Source of the DNA: Diabrotica undecimpunctata
Lineage: Eukaryota > Arthropoda > Insecta > Coleoptera > Chrysomelidae
DNA length: 64,000 bases
Direction: 5' to 3'
Assembly: GCF_040954645.1 (NCBI RefSeq)
Contig: NC_092806.1
Location: 5,518,001 to 5,582,000, forward strand
Positions 35,770 to 47,148 of this stretch are shown here, piece by piece; the stretch's first letter is position 1, and every line of letters begins with the position of its first letter. The translations under genes and the position numbers were made by a program. Under the pieces are notes generated by a model. It was not told where the DNA came from. It made no database searches and saw nothing but the letters and a program-made list of their open reading frames with translations.

Positions 35770-38164
35770 TAGTGTATTTTTATGTATGAGAGAGTAATAA
35801 AACAATAAATTATGTATGCAAATCCCTAAACTGTTGATACGGGTGACTTAATGAAAAACAGATATTTGTCAACAAGTTTACAGAAGTATATAGGAAAACA
35901 ATGTTAAATTGAGTATGACCACCAGGTATAAAGGTTGGAGCAGAATAGAATACAATAGTTGTGAGGGTTACTAATCCCTAAATAAGGTTGCCAGTGTCGG
36001 AGTGATGGAGGTTAACAGGTACTAATGAATTTGCAAGAAATGTAAGATGTTTATTTTATTGGTTATATATAACCAATAAAAGTTTAATAAGTACCTACCT
36101 ATTTGCAAAATAAAGTTTAATTCTTTAGATAAAATAAAACGTTTTATTTTATCTATTTGCAAAATAAAGTTTAATTCTTTGCCTATTTGCAAAATAAAGT
36201 TTAATTCTTTAGATAAAATAAAACGTTTTATTTTATCTGAAATGAGTGCATTCCACGAAGTAAGGGTTTCAACAATCAAACATTTAATTCTTTAATTCCA
36301 GGAATCTACGACAGTAATTGAATAGATAATTACCTTCTAAACTTATTCCACAGAAAATGTGATAGTGGGTTTTTCCATTTTGTATATAGGAAGGTCCAAG
36401 TGGCGTATTCAAAATTCTTAACAGTTCACTAAAAGTAGGTACTTCAGTTGCAAGGTGCAGTTTATTGTGTATACTAGTGTTATGGAAAATTTGGAAGTGC
36501 CGTGTAAACGCCGAAAAATTGGTCCTCTAACAGTTAATGAAAAAACATTAATATTTAATTGTTTTAAATCATTTACAGACAAACGTTTATGTGAAAGTGT
36601 TGATGAGACCGTTGAGTTAGTTAGCAGTACACTTGGTGTTGGGAAATCTACGATTTACAGAGTTATTAAAGAAGAGAAATGTGGTAGTTTTCAAATGCCA
36701 CGTAATGCTCCAGGGAAACCAAAATTTCAAATAGAATATCATTTTAAAGAAGGACTTCGACGGAAAGTGCATGAATTCTTCTTTAGACAAGAATTTCCAA
36801 CATTGGATAAAGTTCTTGTCTCAGTTCGAGATGATAAGGATTACCCAGAAATGAGTCGAAGTACGTTATGGAAACTTTTAAAAGAAATAGGCTTCCGCTG
36901 GAAAAAGAATCCCAGAAAGTCTATTTTATTAGAAAGAAGCGATATTGTCATATGGAGAAGACATTTTCTAAGAACCATAAAGGAAATGAGAAACCAAAAA
37001 AGAAAAATATTTTATCTTGATGAAACATGGATCAACGAGGGTCATACACCAAATAAATTTTGGCAGGATGAAACTGTTACAAGTCAAAGGCACGCTTTTG
37101 TAAATAACTTATCTACTGGTTTAAACCCACCATCAGGAAAGGGACGCAGGCTGATAATAGTACACATTGGCAGTTCAGACGGTTTTGTTGAAGGTGGTTT
37201 ATTAACTTTTGAATCAACTCGTACCGGTGACTACCATGAAGACATGAACGCTGATGTCTTTCAAGAATGGTTCGAACAAATGATAGGTCTTCTTCCTAAG
37301 AACTGTGTAATAGTAATGGATAATGCAAGTTATCACTCCAGACTTATAGAAGGACTGCCCACAACCAAGTGGTTAAAAAAAGACTTGCAGAATTGGCTGA
37401 GTTCAAAAAATATTACGTACCATCCCGGATCTATAAGAAAGGAACTTTATTCGTTGTGTGCCCTTCATAAAGAAAAATTTAAAAAATACGAAATTGATGA
37501 AATTGCCAAAAATCGTGGAATGACAGTACTTAGATCCCCACCATATCATTGTGAATTAAACCCGATTGAACTGGTATGGGCACAGATAAAGAGTGAAGTT
37601 TCAAGAAAAAATACCACTTTTAAAATTCATGATGTTAAACAGTTGTTTTTGGAGGCCGTAAATAATGTAAAACCTGAAAACTGGGAAAAGGCAGTAAATC
37701 ACACTATTAAAGAAGAGGAAAAAATGTGGAAGCTGGACAATATTACTGATAAAATGATCGAGCCAGTTATTATAAATCTTGGTTCTGAAAGTTCATCTTC
37801 TGAATCTGATTTGGATTTGTAACAAGTAGCTGTAAGTTTTATATTAATATTTTTATTCATCTATTTAACATACCTTAGACGGTTTTAAAAACTCTTTTTC
37901 TCTTTTGTAATTTTTAAAAATTAAAAAAAATGTGAATTTTTTAAAACCCTTTTTAATGTAGGCCAGTCAGTTCTAATATAGTGTGTGATAAAAGAGGTCA
38001 CTTTTGTTTACATACACATAACACTTTATAACACTGAAATAATTCATTTATTTTTTACAATTATTCAAAGTAATTTTTCAATTAATCTTGAGCACGCCCA
38101 TGGAGTGGTCGGAGGTACCAGTTAAAATTATGCTAATTACTCTCTCGTTCATAAAAATAAACTA
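35770..38164 (+). mobile_element. DD82E (Sailor-type) IS630/Tc1/mariner transposon, copy 1
   Basis: Imperfect 29-bp terminal inverted repeats (TAGTGTATTTTTATG at 35,770; complement of TAGTTTATTTTTATG ending at 38,164; three mismatches over 29). TA flanks both sides (35,768-35,769 and 38,165-38,166). The 2,395-bp element carries one open transposase gene. The 5' noncoding part has a 28-bp palindrome centred on GGTTATATATAACC (36,054-36,081). A second 28-bp palindrome (half-site AGATAAAATAAAAC) is present twice, at 36,127-36,154 and 36,211-36,238, because a segment of about 84 bp is tandemly duplicated. Copy 2 has this segment only once. Confidence 0.9.
36482..37822 (+). CDS. DD82E transposase (Sailor-type), intact
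   Basis: 446 residues from the ATG at 36,482; the frame is open a little further upstream but without an ATG. The N-terminus has a helix-turn-helix (SSTLGVGKSTIYRVIKEE, about residues 48-65) and a second DNA-binding-like region with SRSTLWKLLKEIGFRWKKN. The catalytic triad is Asp in FYLDETWINEG (residue 180), Asp in CVIVMDNASYHS (280) and Glu in ELNPIELVWAQIK (363). The last two are separated by 82 residues. That spacing is far longer than Tc1 (34) or mariner, and matches what I recall as the DD82E 'Sailor' group. An acidic Ser-rich tail (SESSSSESDLDL) ends the protein. No stop or frameshift is seen, so it could encode active transposase. Confidence 0.9.
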   Translation: MENLEVPCKRRKIGPLTVNEKTLIFNCFKSFTDKRLCESVDETVELVSSTLGVGKSTIYRVIKEEKCGSFQMPRNAPGKPKFQIEYHFKEGLRRKVHEFFFRQEFPTLDKVLVSVRDDKDYPEMSRSTLWKLLKEIGFRWKKNPRKSILLERSDIVIWRRHFLRTIKEMRNQKRKIFYLDETWINEGHTPNKFWQDETVTSQRHAFVNNLSTGLNPPSGKGRRLIIVHIGSSDGFVEGGLLTFESTRTGDYHEDMNADVFQEWFEQMIGLLPKNCVIVMDNASYHSRLIEGLPTTKWLKKDLQNWLSSKNITYHPGSIRKELYSLCALHKEKFKKYEIDEIAKNRGMTVLRSPPYHCELNPIELVWAQIKSEVSRKNTTFKIHDVKQLFLEAVNNVKPENWEKAVNHTIKEEEKMWKLDNITDKMIEPVIINLGSESSSSESDLDL

Positions 38165-38166
38165 TA

Positions 38167-38671
38167 AGAGGTTATTATGCTTAGAATCGATTTTAATACA
38201 CAAGATTATTTTTTTAATTGAAAAGAATCTAATGTATTGTCAGACGTAAGCCAATGTTCGATTTTCCACTTCACATAAACCACGTAAATACGTGTAATAC
38301 ATTACAAACTGTTCGGCGTCGTGTTTGTGAGAATAAAACGAAAGTTTTAGGCGAACGTCTGTATTAATAAGGACCTTTTGTCCCCAACAGTACAATATTC
38401 CTGTAATTCAATTCATAACAAACGCTGGTGGGATTCCATTAAGACTAGAAATTACTAAAAGGTCCTCTCTAATGGATTAGGATTTCAGTAATGTATTCTA
38501 CAATAGATAATCGCCATTAAAATAATTTTGGACAAGTTTGCGATATTTCTGTGAATGCTTAAGTTATAATTTGAATTTTGTAGAGAACGAACGTTTATTT
38601 AATATAACCAGGGTCGACTTCTCTCTCTCTGTATGCCCTTTCTGTGCAGTAATGAACTTTTTTAAACATAT
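38167..38671. other. no gene seen
   Basis: Unassigned spacer between the DD82E element and the solo LTR. A CT-repeat lies near 38,620. Confidence 0.5.
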
Positions 38672-39108
38672 TGTTACGATAATTATCATGGCCTGAAATA
38701 ACTAAATATTATGACTAATTCTGTTTTGTTGTAGAAATTTCGACGAAGGATGTAGATGAATCATCTGATTCAGGCAATGCCTACCTGACACACGATGGGT
38801 CCCCCTTTGTTATAAAAACAACGATTCGAACCTTCTGGACACGAGCCGATGTATATACCAGTTTTGAGAGACCATTTCGCCGCTCTGTCTAGTCGAGAGG
38901 GCCGTCGACTTTTCGAGTCTAACGGTACTGAGTATATAACAGGACATTTTATTTGGAAGAAGTCAGTTAATATTTGAAGACCCGCGCCCGCGATTTAATT
39001 GTTACGTTCGGATATATATAAATTATTGTCAGATAAATTAATATAAATAAAAAATAAATTAAATTCGTAAGTGTTATAAATATTGAACCTTTTAATAAAT
39101 TCACAACA
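38672..39108 (+). repeat. solo gypsy-type LTR, 437 bp
   Basis: Begins TGTTACG, ends TTCACAACA, and is flanked by the 4-bp duplication ATAT (38,668-38,671 and 39,109-39,112). Its last 110 bp closely resemble the 3' part of the complete gypsy LTR at 47,653. Shared features are GGATATATATAAAT, a TCAGATAA block and AATAAAT...CACAACA. A TATATAA lies at the corresponding place. The 5' half is divergent, so it belongs to a related subfamily. Confidence 0.85.
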
Positions 39109-39129
39109 ATATATTATTATTGAATATCG

Positions 39130-39405
39130 GCTTTTATATGTATAAGATTAATTTTGTTTATGGTAACTCGAAATAGATCGACAGATGTGTTGTAATACTG
39201 TGCTTCAAAGTTTCGATAAATTAAATTACCCATATTAATACCGATATTAATGGCACACCATAGTCGCCTACCCACTTTCCAATTTGCCCTTTTCCAATCG
39301 TGGCATTGAAATATCCTAGAACAATCTAGTTTTAGCTATTTTCATTACCTCTTCGATATCTCAATAAAATACTTCCACTTCATCTGTATTCGTCGTAGGA
39401 GCATA
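39130..39405 (-). pseudogene. LINE endonuclease fragment
   Basis: The minus strand reads YAPTTNTDEVEVFY, then DISMPRLEKGK (the degraded GDFNAxxGKG block) and INKINLIHI (the RNQIDYI-type block). It is cut at its upstream side by the neighbouring LINE 3' end, whose CAT-repeat tail starts at 39,408. Confidence 0.55.
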
Positions 39406-39407
39406 CA

Positions 39408-40200
39408 TCATCATCATCATTGGCTTTTACAACTCTTCGTGAGTTTTTGCCACGTTTACTATTGCCTTCCATTGATTCCGATCCTGTGCTATTATTTCCC
39501 ATGGCCTTACTTCCATCTTCTCCAGGTCTTCCCTGACTGCGTCTTTCGTACTGCGTATTGCGTACGACCACTGCTGGTCGTATTATGGTTTTGTACATTT
39601 GGATTTTGGCACGCCTTGAGAGAAGCTTTGACCTCATTAGATGTTGAATGGCAAAGAATGATTTATTCCCCGCCAGTATTCGTATTTCAACCTCCCGTTC
39701 TCCTGTGTTTTCACTGGTAATTGTTGCTCCTAGGTATTTGAATTCTTTGACCACCTCAAAATTATGATCGTTTATGGTAATGTTTTGTCTTATTCGCTGT
39801 CGTTCCTTTTTTGATACGACCATGTATTTAGTTTTTTCTTCGTTTATTTTCAGGCCTACGCTTAGTGTTGCTTCTTCAAAGTTCGATAATATATCCTTAA
39901 CTTCCAGTGTTGTCTGTGCTACTGCATCTGCATCATCTGCAAATGCGAGAATAATCTTTGCTCCTCTGGCAGTTATGTCTGGTTTGACTCTGGTATAGAT
40001 TTTTCGCATTGCATATTCCAATGCTAGGTTAAATAGTAATGGGGACAGCGGGTCTCCCTGTCTGAGTCCGGTGCTTATGCCGAAAGCCTTTGAAGTTTTG
40101 CCTCCTATTCTAATTTGTGCAAAGGAATTGTTGACACACATTCGCGCAATCATGGTCAGCTTCTTTGGTACGCCTAACTCAATCATTGCACTCCACAGTT
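39408..40200 (-). pseudogene. LINE RT, 5' truncated, with catalytic FADD
   Basis: A minus-strand frame from about 40,186 reads MIELGVPKKLTMIARMCVN, GLRQGDPLSPLLFNLALE, ILAFADDADAVAQ (catalytic Asp pair present), GLKINEEKTKYMVVSK, FKYLGATITSENTG and IQMYKTIIRPAVV. It then jumps to an antisense 3' region rich in Arg/Gly and a GAT-repeat tail. The YGxExWT block and part of the C-terminus are deleted. It sits on an older EN fragment (39,130-39,405). Confidence 0.8.
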
Positions 40201-40204
40201 TTCA

Positions 40205-40899
40205 GAGCATACACTTGGATTAAATTCAGTTTGGCATAAAATATCACTAACTTTAAAATTATTAGTCTTCCTTCCACTGCTCTATGAGATTTTTTAATTA
40301 ACTATTACTGCCACGCGTCTGTGTTGGCTGACCTCGCAATCTAAATAATAAATTCAGCGGCTTTATCTGTCAAGAAACAACCTGAGTTGGGCCACCTTTT
40401 TTTTTTTTGGACTGAGGTGGAAAGGTTCTAAACCCCGACTAGGGAAGATGTCCCTAGTACTGTTGGATTCGATCCGGAAAGGAGCACATGCTAGTACATA
40501 GCATCCAAAGTATGGATTATATGCGCCACATGCACCCCTGACCAGTCGCCTACCAACTAAAAACCACCCCTTCTTCGGACAAGGCACCCCCGGACGAGTT
40601 CAATCGGTGAACGAAACATTGGGATGCCTTGTGCAGTCTGAAAATTTGGGAGAGAATTGTAAAAGGGTTCTTACCTAAAAACGATAAGAACCACTTAAAA
40701 TGATATGCAGAGACGGTATTGTGGGGAAACAAAATATGGGTTCATAAAAGTGCAGGTGTGTTCAGCCTGACAAGGAAGGAATGTGAATTAAAAGAGGCAT
40801 GAGGTCATGAAAACTACGTACGTAATATAATTACAGATCTGGCTGTAAAGGTGCCGTCTATTTCGTCGTGCAGCCGAGCTGTAAAGAACTCATGGACAG
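40205..40899. other. unassigned, possible 3' region of the R1-like LINE
   Basis: A relatively GC-rich block with a T-run at 40,398. It lies directly downstream (minus-strand sense) of the R1-like frame and could include its 3' untranslated region. No direct evidence. Confidence 0.3.
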
Positions 40900-42945
40900 C
40901 GTATTATGCTATTTGTTACCTCAACCACCCTGTTCCTGTCTCGCTCTTTCTAGCGTCTCCTTTTTCTTTATAATTTGCGTAATTATGTCGACAGTAACAT
41001 CGTAGGATTCTTTGTTTTGCGTCGCTTTCTGTATCAGATTGTTGGGCGTTATCGCTCCTAGCCTTGATATTAGATTATTCCGTTCTCTTTGGAAAGTAGT
41101 GCAAGCAAAAATGCAGTGTTCTGCGTCGTCTATGACACCACAATCTATGCACAAATCATTTGTTGTCTTCTTTATTTTATACGTGTACGACCTAAAGGAG
41201 GCATGGCCGGTGAGAAATTGTGTAAAAAAATAATTTAACCTTCTGAACCTTCATTTAGACCAAGTTACCACATCAGGGATTAACATTTTGGTCCATTGTG
41301 CCTTCTCCGTTTGTGCCTCCCATTCATTTTGCCATATTTGGAGCATATGTGATCTTACTTCGGATTTTATTTCCGGTAAATGACCGTTTTCTCTGTTATA
41401 TAAAGTGTCTCTTTCTTTAGCTAGGAGGTGAATGGTGAGCGTACCTGTTATGACCTGTAGGGCAATCGTAGAAGTAGTCCGGTATGCGCTTGCTACCTTT
41501 AGTAGAAGCTTCCTTTGTGCCTTTGCAAGCAGTTCTTTATACTTAGCCATTCTCAAGGCTTCGTACCATACGGGAGCGCCGTATAAGAGGGTAGAATTCA
41601 CAATCTGAAGGTACATTCTTCTTTTGAGGGTACTTGGACCGCCGATATTTGGCATGATTTTTATTAATGCCGCGGTTCTCTCTTCTGCTCTTTGGACTAC
41701 TTTCATCAGGTGCTTTGTAAATCTTAGACCTGTGTCTAGTTGGATGCTCAGATATTTAGCACAGTACGTAGGCTCTATACTTGTACTACCTACTACAAAA
41801 GCCAGGTTTGGGCGGGCTCTAGGGCCTTTCAAGATCAGAATTTCTGTTTTTTCTGTTGCCAACTCTAGATCTTGTTTCACCATCCATCTTTTGACTTTTC
41901 TACAGCTTCTGTTGACTAACATTTCTAACTTCAAGTTATTGTTACACTGAATGAGTAGAGCTAAATCTTCTGCGTATGCAATAGCTTTGGTCTCTGCTCC
42001 ATAGTCGATTTCTAGGATTTCATTATATAAAATGTTCCAAAGCATTGGTCCTAGTACGGATCCTTGCGGTACACCTGCTGATGTTTCCGGGTCTTTAGGT
42101 TTTGCCACTTGGACATACCTTTCATTGAGGTAGTCCTTAATTATATTGATCAAATAATCTGACACATTTGCTTTTTCCAGTGAGGTGATAATGTGACCCC
42201 AGTTGGCTGAGTTGAAAGCGTTTCTCACATCAAACATCACGAGGGCGGCCCATTTCTTCCTCGTCCTTTTTACACTGTCAACTATTTCTTTTACCGCATC
42301 GATGGATGATCTAGATTTCCTGAATCCGTACTGTTTGTCAGATATACTTCCATTTATCTGTAATTCGTCTTCTAGGCGATTTTTAATAAGATTTTCATAA
42401 AATTTCCCCAGGCTGTCCAGAAGGCAGATCGGCCTGTATGAGTTGGCAATCTCGGGATCCCTGTCCGGTTTAAGTATTAACGTCAGTCTTGCCTGTTTAA
42501 TCATTATGGGAAACATTTGCTTCTGGAGGAGTTCATTGAAGATCCTCCGAACCATCTCAGGATTTTTCTCTATGATGATCTTTATCGCCTCAGGAGGCAC
42601 ACCATCAGGACCAGCTGCTTTTCCTAATTTAATACTTTTTGTCGCTATTGCTATTTCTTCAGCCGAAAAATCAACAGGTCGAACGTTGACATTATTTTGA
42701 GTGAACTGCTGTGGGGGCTTAGCAGGAAATAGGGTATTAGCTATTTCCTTCCGTTTTTTGCACAAAGGCTGTATGGGGTCTCTGTTCTTAATGTTTTTTT
42801 GTGGCAATTCTATAGGCTTCGCCCCATACATCATCTTCTAGTGCTGTGCATAGGTTATGCCAGCAAGAGTGCTTCGCCCGTTTAATTTCTCTACCCAATT
42901 CTTTTTTAGCTCGCTTGTAATTTTCAGTGTGTTACAGGTTTGGGC
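40900..42945 (-). pseudogene. R1-like LINE ORF2 with one TGA and a YAED box
   Basis: Read leftward: a linker (RAKKELGREIKRAKH, then DDVWGEAYRIATKK) near 42,930-42,810 with one frameshift. A 527-residue open frame follows (42,834-41,251): KLGKAAGPDGVPPEAIK, YRPICLLDSLGK, QYGFRKSRSSIDAV, VMFDVRNAFNSA, AGVPQGSVLGPMLWN and AIAYAEDLALLIQ. After one in-frame TGA at 41,251-41,253 the same frame continues with FLTGHASFRSY and the zinc-knuckle CIDCGVIDDAEHCIFACT to 40,921. The layout (RT then CCHC-type knuckle) is that of R1/Loa-group elements. The YADD box reads YAED (Glu at residue 289 of the long frame), which should abolish activity even without the TGA. Confidence 0.85.
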
Positions 42946-44285
42946 CACCTGGCTTTAACGATTTAATACATCAATATTCGACCTGTTTATTATCTGAATA
43001 ATATTGTGCATATTACTAGGCTGAAACATGCTCTGAACATTTCTAGTTCCAATTCTTCTCTTCTTTATTTTTCTGACAAGGAATTTTCTAATTAAAAACC
43101 TGAGAGGTCTTGTCTTTTTCTCCCCTGTTGGATCTTGGCTTTCGACGACTACGATTTCTCAACCCCAAGACAAAAGAGTACCCACCACTTACCAACTCAT
43201 CTGCGCGAAGCCGTTGATTAGTAAATGGGGGTCAGCCGTGGATCAGTAAATAAAATACTTAGACCGACGATACTCGAAAATTTTCCCATACCTTGCTCCA
43301 TTAAAAAAATATCTATCAAATTTTTTGCGCAGAGATTTGTCCAACATTTCTTTATCGTCACTGTTTGTTAAACTAGATCTTCTCTCAATTGTTTCATAGT
43401 TTGTAGGACCAATTTTGTGGCTTTTTGGACATACCGGTATACTTTATTTGTGATGCAAGAACTAGTTTAACGTTTCTTTTCGATATTTCTGTTAAATTTT
43501 TGTTTAGATTCCATTACAAGACAACCATATTTTGTAAACCATTATCCTGTAATTTAACCTTATAAAGTGCACAAAAACGCATTACTCAACCAGTAATTTA
43601 TATTCTATTCAGATTTCTAACTAATTAAAACTCAAATCCCTAACAACGTTCGGAACAAGGTCTTAGAATCTTACTCGATCGCCGCAAACATCGGCTGACC
43701 CTTGCCATTCCTTATCGACACGTACTTTTGCTTCTGCACCGAAATTTCACTAATTGTTTTCACTAATTAGTCGGCGGACCACAAGCGGGAATCCCGGATG
43801 CGTCATGAATATCAAGTGAACGAAATTGACCGCCATTTTGGCCAAACACTCTCTTTCTGATATTGTGGCGAAATCTTAATGGAAATTTAATGTGTTGTGG
43901 TTAGCTTGAGGAGTTTAGAAGAGCCGCTAGAGTTATTGCTGGCACAGATTACGTTTACTGGCTACATGAGGATGTAATTCAAATTGCATTAATACGTTTT
44001 GTGCATACAAACCCTGCTATTATATTCAGGATAGCACACTAGTATTAGCTTTTACTATTATTAGTATAGTATAATCACAGCGGAAAGACGATATTAATAG
44101 TTTTGCATAATAAGAATAAATCATGAAGATTTATTATAGATTTCAATAAATGTACGCTCATATTCTGCATTAAAAAAATGATAATCTTCGAAGATTATTA
44201 TTTTTAGCTAAATTTCGTAGAAAAAAATTTTAATTACATAAACTGTTCTTTATTCAATTTTTTGCAACTCTTCATTGATATTACC
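42946..44285. other. no gene seen
   Basis: Unassigned. It may include upstream parts of the R1-like element, but no gag or EN motif was recognised. The block 43,650-43,870 is less AT-rich and looks single-copy. Confidence 0.4.
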
Positions 44286-44833
44286 AATCTATCTTATGCC
44301 TACGTCACATATAGAGGTTATCAGATATGTATGGCTTAACATCTTCCCTATCCTTGTTCCGTTTATGATATTAACAATTCTGCTAAGCTTTTCCTCTCAT
44401 TAATCTTCTTTTTTTCTAATCCGTTGTACTTCCACTACGTTGGGTTGGGTACTTTGTAGATGATTTTGAAGCCAAGAAATTATTTTTCTCCTGTTCCCTT
44501 TTTCTATACTTCTTGCCCAGAAAATCAAATTACAACAAGCCATTTATTGCTTATTTCTCATATTCTAGCCCAGATATTCTAATTTACGCTATTTGATTGC
44601 ATGAATATTCTTAAATTTCTTCCACATTCTACGTACAACCTCAACATTAGTCACCCTGTCCACCCATGAAATTCTTAAGATGCATCTGTAACATAACACG
44701 TAGAAGACTTCGAAAGTTTTTAAAAAAGCTTCAGAAAGCGTCTAAGCTTCTACTCCGTACATTACGGTAGAAAAAACATATCATCGGTGGATTGAGACTT
44801 TGGTTCTGAAAATAGGTATTAGTAATTCAGCTA

Positions 44834-47148
44834 TAGTTTATTTTTATGAACGAGAGAGTAATTAGCATAATTTTAACTGGTACCTCCGACCACTCCATGG
44901 GCGTGCTCAAGATTAATTGAAAAATTACTTTGAATAATTGTAAAAAATAAATGAATTATTTCAGTGTTATAAAGTGCTATGTGTATGTAAACAAAAGTGA
45001 CCTCTTTTATCACACACTATATTAGAACTGACTGGCCTACATTAAAAAGGGTTTTAAAAAATTCACATTTTTTTTAATTTTTAAAACTTACAAAAGAGAA
45101 AAAGAGTTTTTAAAACCGTCTAAGGTATGTTAAATAGATGAATAAAAATATTAATATAAAACTTACAGCTACTTGTTACAAATCCAAATCAGATTCAGAA
45201 GATGAACTTTCAGAACCAAGATTTATAATAACTGGCTCGATCATTTTATCAGTAATATTGTCCAGCTTCCACATTTTTTCCTCTTCTTTAATAGTGTGAT
45301 TTACTGCCTTTTCTCAGTTTTCAGGTTTTACATTATTTACGGCCTACAAAAACAACTGTTTAACATCATGAATTTTAAAAGTGGTATTTTTTCTTGAAAC
45401 TTCACTCTTTATCTGTGCCCATACCAGTTCAATCGGGTTTAATTCACAATGATATGGTGGGGATCTAAGTACTGTCATTCCACGATTTTTGGCAATTTCA
45501 TCAATTTCGTATTTTTTAAATTTTTCTTTATAAAGGGCACACAACGAATAAAGTTCCTTTCTTATAGATCCGGGATGGTACGTAATATTTTTTGAACTCA
45601 GCCAATTCTGCAAGTCTTTTTTTAACCACTTGGTTGTGGGCAGTCCTTCTATAAGTCTGGAGTGATAACTTGCATTATCCATTACTATTACACAGTTCTT
45701 AGGAAGAAGATCTATCATTTGTTCGAACCATTCTTGAAAGACATCAGCGTTCATGTCTTCATGGTAGTCACCGGTACGAGTTGATTCAAAAGTTAATAAA
45801 CCACCTTCAACAAAACCGTCTGAACTGCCAATGTGTACTATTATCAGCCTGCGTCCCTTTCCTGATGGTGGGTTTAAACCAGTAGATAAGTTATTTACAA
45901 AAGCGTGCCTTTGACTTGTAACAGCTTCATCCTGCCAAAATTTATTTGGTGTATGACCCTCGTTGATCCATGTTTCATCAAGATAAAATATTTTTCTTTT
46001 TTGGTTTCTCATTTCCTTTATGGTTCTTAGAAAATGTCTTCTCCATATGACAATATCGCTTCTTTCTAATAAAATAGACTTTCTGGGATTCTTTTTCCAG
46101 CGGAAGCCTATTTCTTTTAAAAGTTTCCATAACGTACTTCGACTCATTTCTGGGTAATCCTTATCATCTCGAACTGAGAAAAGAACTTTATCCAATGTTG
46201 GAAATTCTTGTCTAAAGAAGAATTCATGCACTTTTCGTCGAAGTCCTTCTTTAAAATGATATTCTATTTGAAATTTTGGTTTCCCTGGAGCATTACGTGG
46301 CATTTGAAAACTACCACATTTCTCTTCTTTAATAACTCTGTAAATCGTAGATTTCCCAACACCAAGTGTACTGCTAACTAACTCAACGGTCTCATCAACA
46401 CTTTCATATAAACGTTTGTCTGTAAATGATTTAAAACAATTAAATATTAATGTTTTTTCATTAACTGTTAAAGGACCAATTTTTCGGCGTTTACACAGAA
46501 CTTTCAAATTTTCCATAACACTAGTATACACAATAAACTGCACCTTGCAACTGAAGTACCTACTTTTAGTGAACTGTTAAGAATTTTGAATACGCCACTT
46601 GGACCTTCCTACAAAATGGAAAAACCCACTATCACATTTTCTGTGGAATAAGTTTAGAAGGTAATTATCTAGTCAATTACTGTCGTAGATTCCTGGAATT
46701 AAAGAATTAAATGTTTGATTGTTGAAACCCTTACTTTGTGGAATGCACTCATTTCAGATAAAATAAAACGTTTTATTTTATCTAAAGAATTAAACTTTAT
46801 TTTGCAAATAGGTAGGTACTTATTTAACTTTTATTGGTTATATATAACCAATAAAATAAACATCTTACATTTCTTGCAAATTCATTAGTACCTGTTAACC
46901 TCCATGACTCCGACACTGGCAACCTTATTTAGGGATTAGTAACCCTCACAACTATTGTATTCTATTCTGCTCCAACCTTTATACCTGGTGGTCATACTCC
47001 ACCTCTTGGTTTAAAATTGTTTTCCTATATACTTCTGTAAACTTGTTGACAAATATCTGTTTTTCATTGAGTCACCCGTATCAACGGTTTAGGGATTTGC
47101 ATACATAATTTATTGTTTTATTACTCTCTCATACATAAAAATACACTA
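44834..47148 (-). mobile_element. DD82E (Sailor-type) transposon, copy 2, inverted
   Basis: The same ends and TA flanks as copy 1 (TA at 44,832-44,833 and 47,149-47,150), 2,315 bp. It has one copy of the palindrome-bearing segment where copy 1 has two. Otherwise it matches copy 1 nearly base for base by eye. It faces copy 1 in inverted orientation 6.67 kb away. Confidence 0.9.
45176..46516 (-). pseudogene. DD82E transposase, two nonsense codons
   Basis: The ATG lies at 46,516 (complement). The frame is open for about 390 residues with all three catalytic residues, then meets TAG at 45,344-45,346, where copy 1 has GAG (Glu). A TGA lies 11 codons further, where copy 1 has TGG (Trp). The remaining C-terminus, including the acidic tail, is still readable. 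Over the shared open part I count seven residue differences from copy 1 (for example CKRR context P to L, V to F in KVLFSVR, G to D in MIDLLPK), about 98% identity. Confidence 0.9.
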
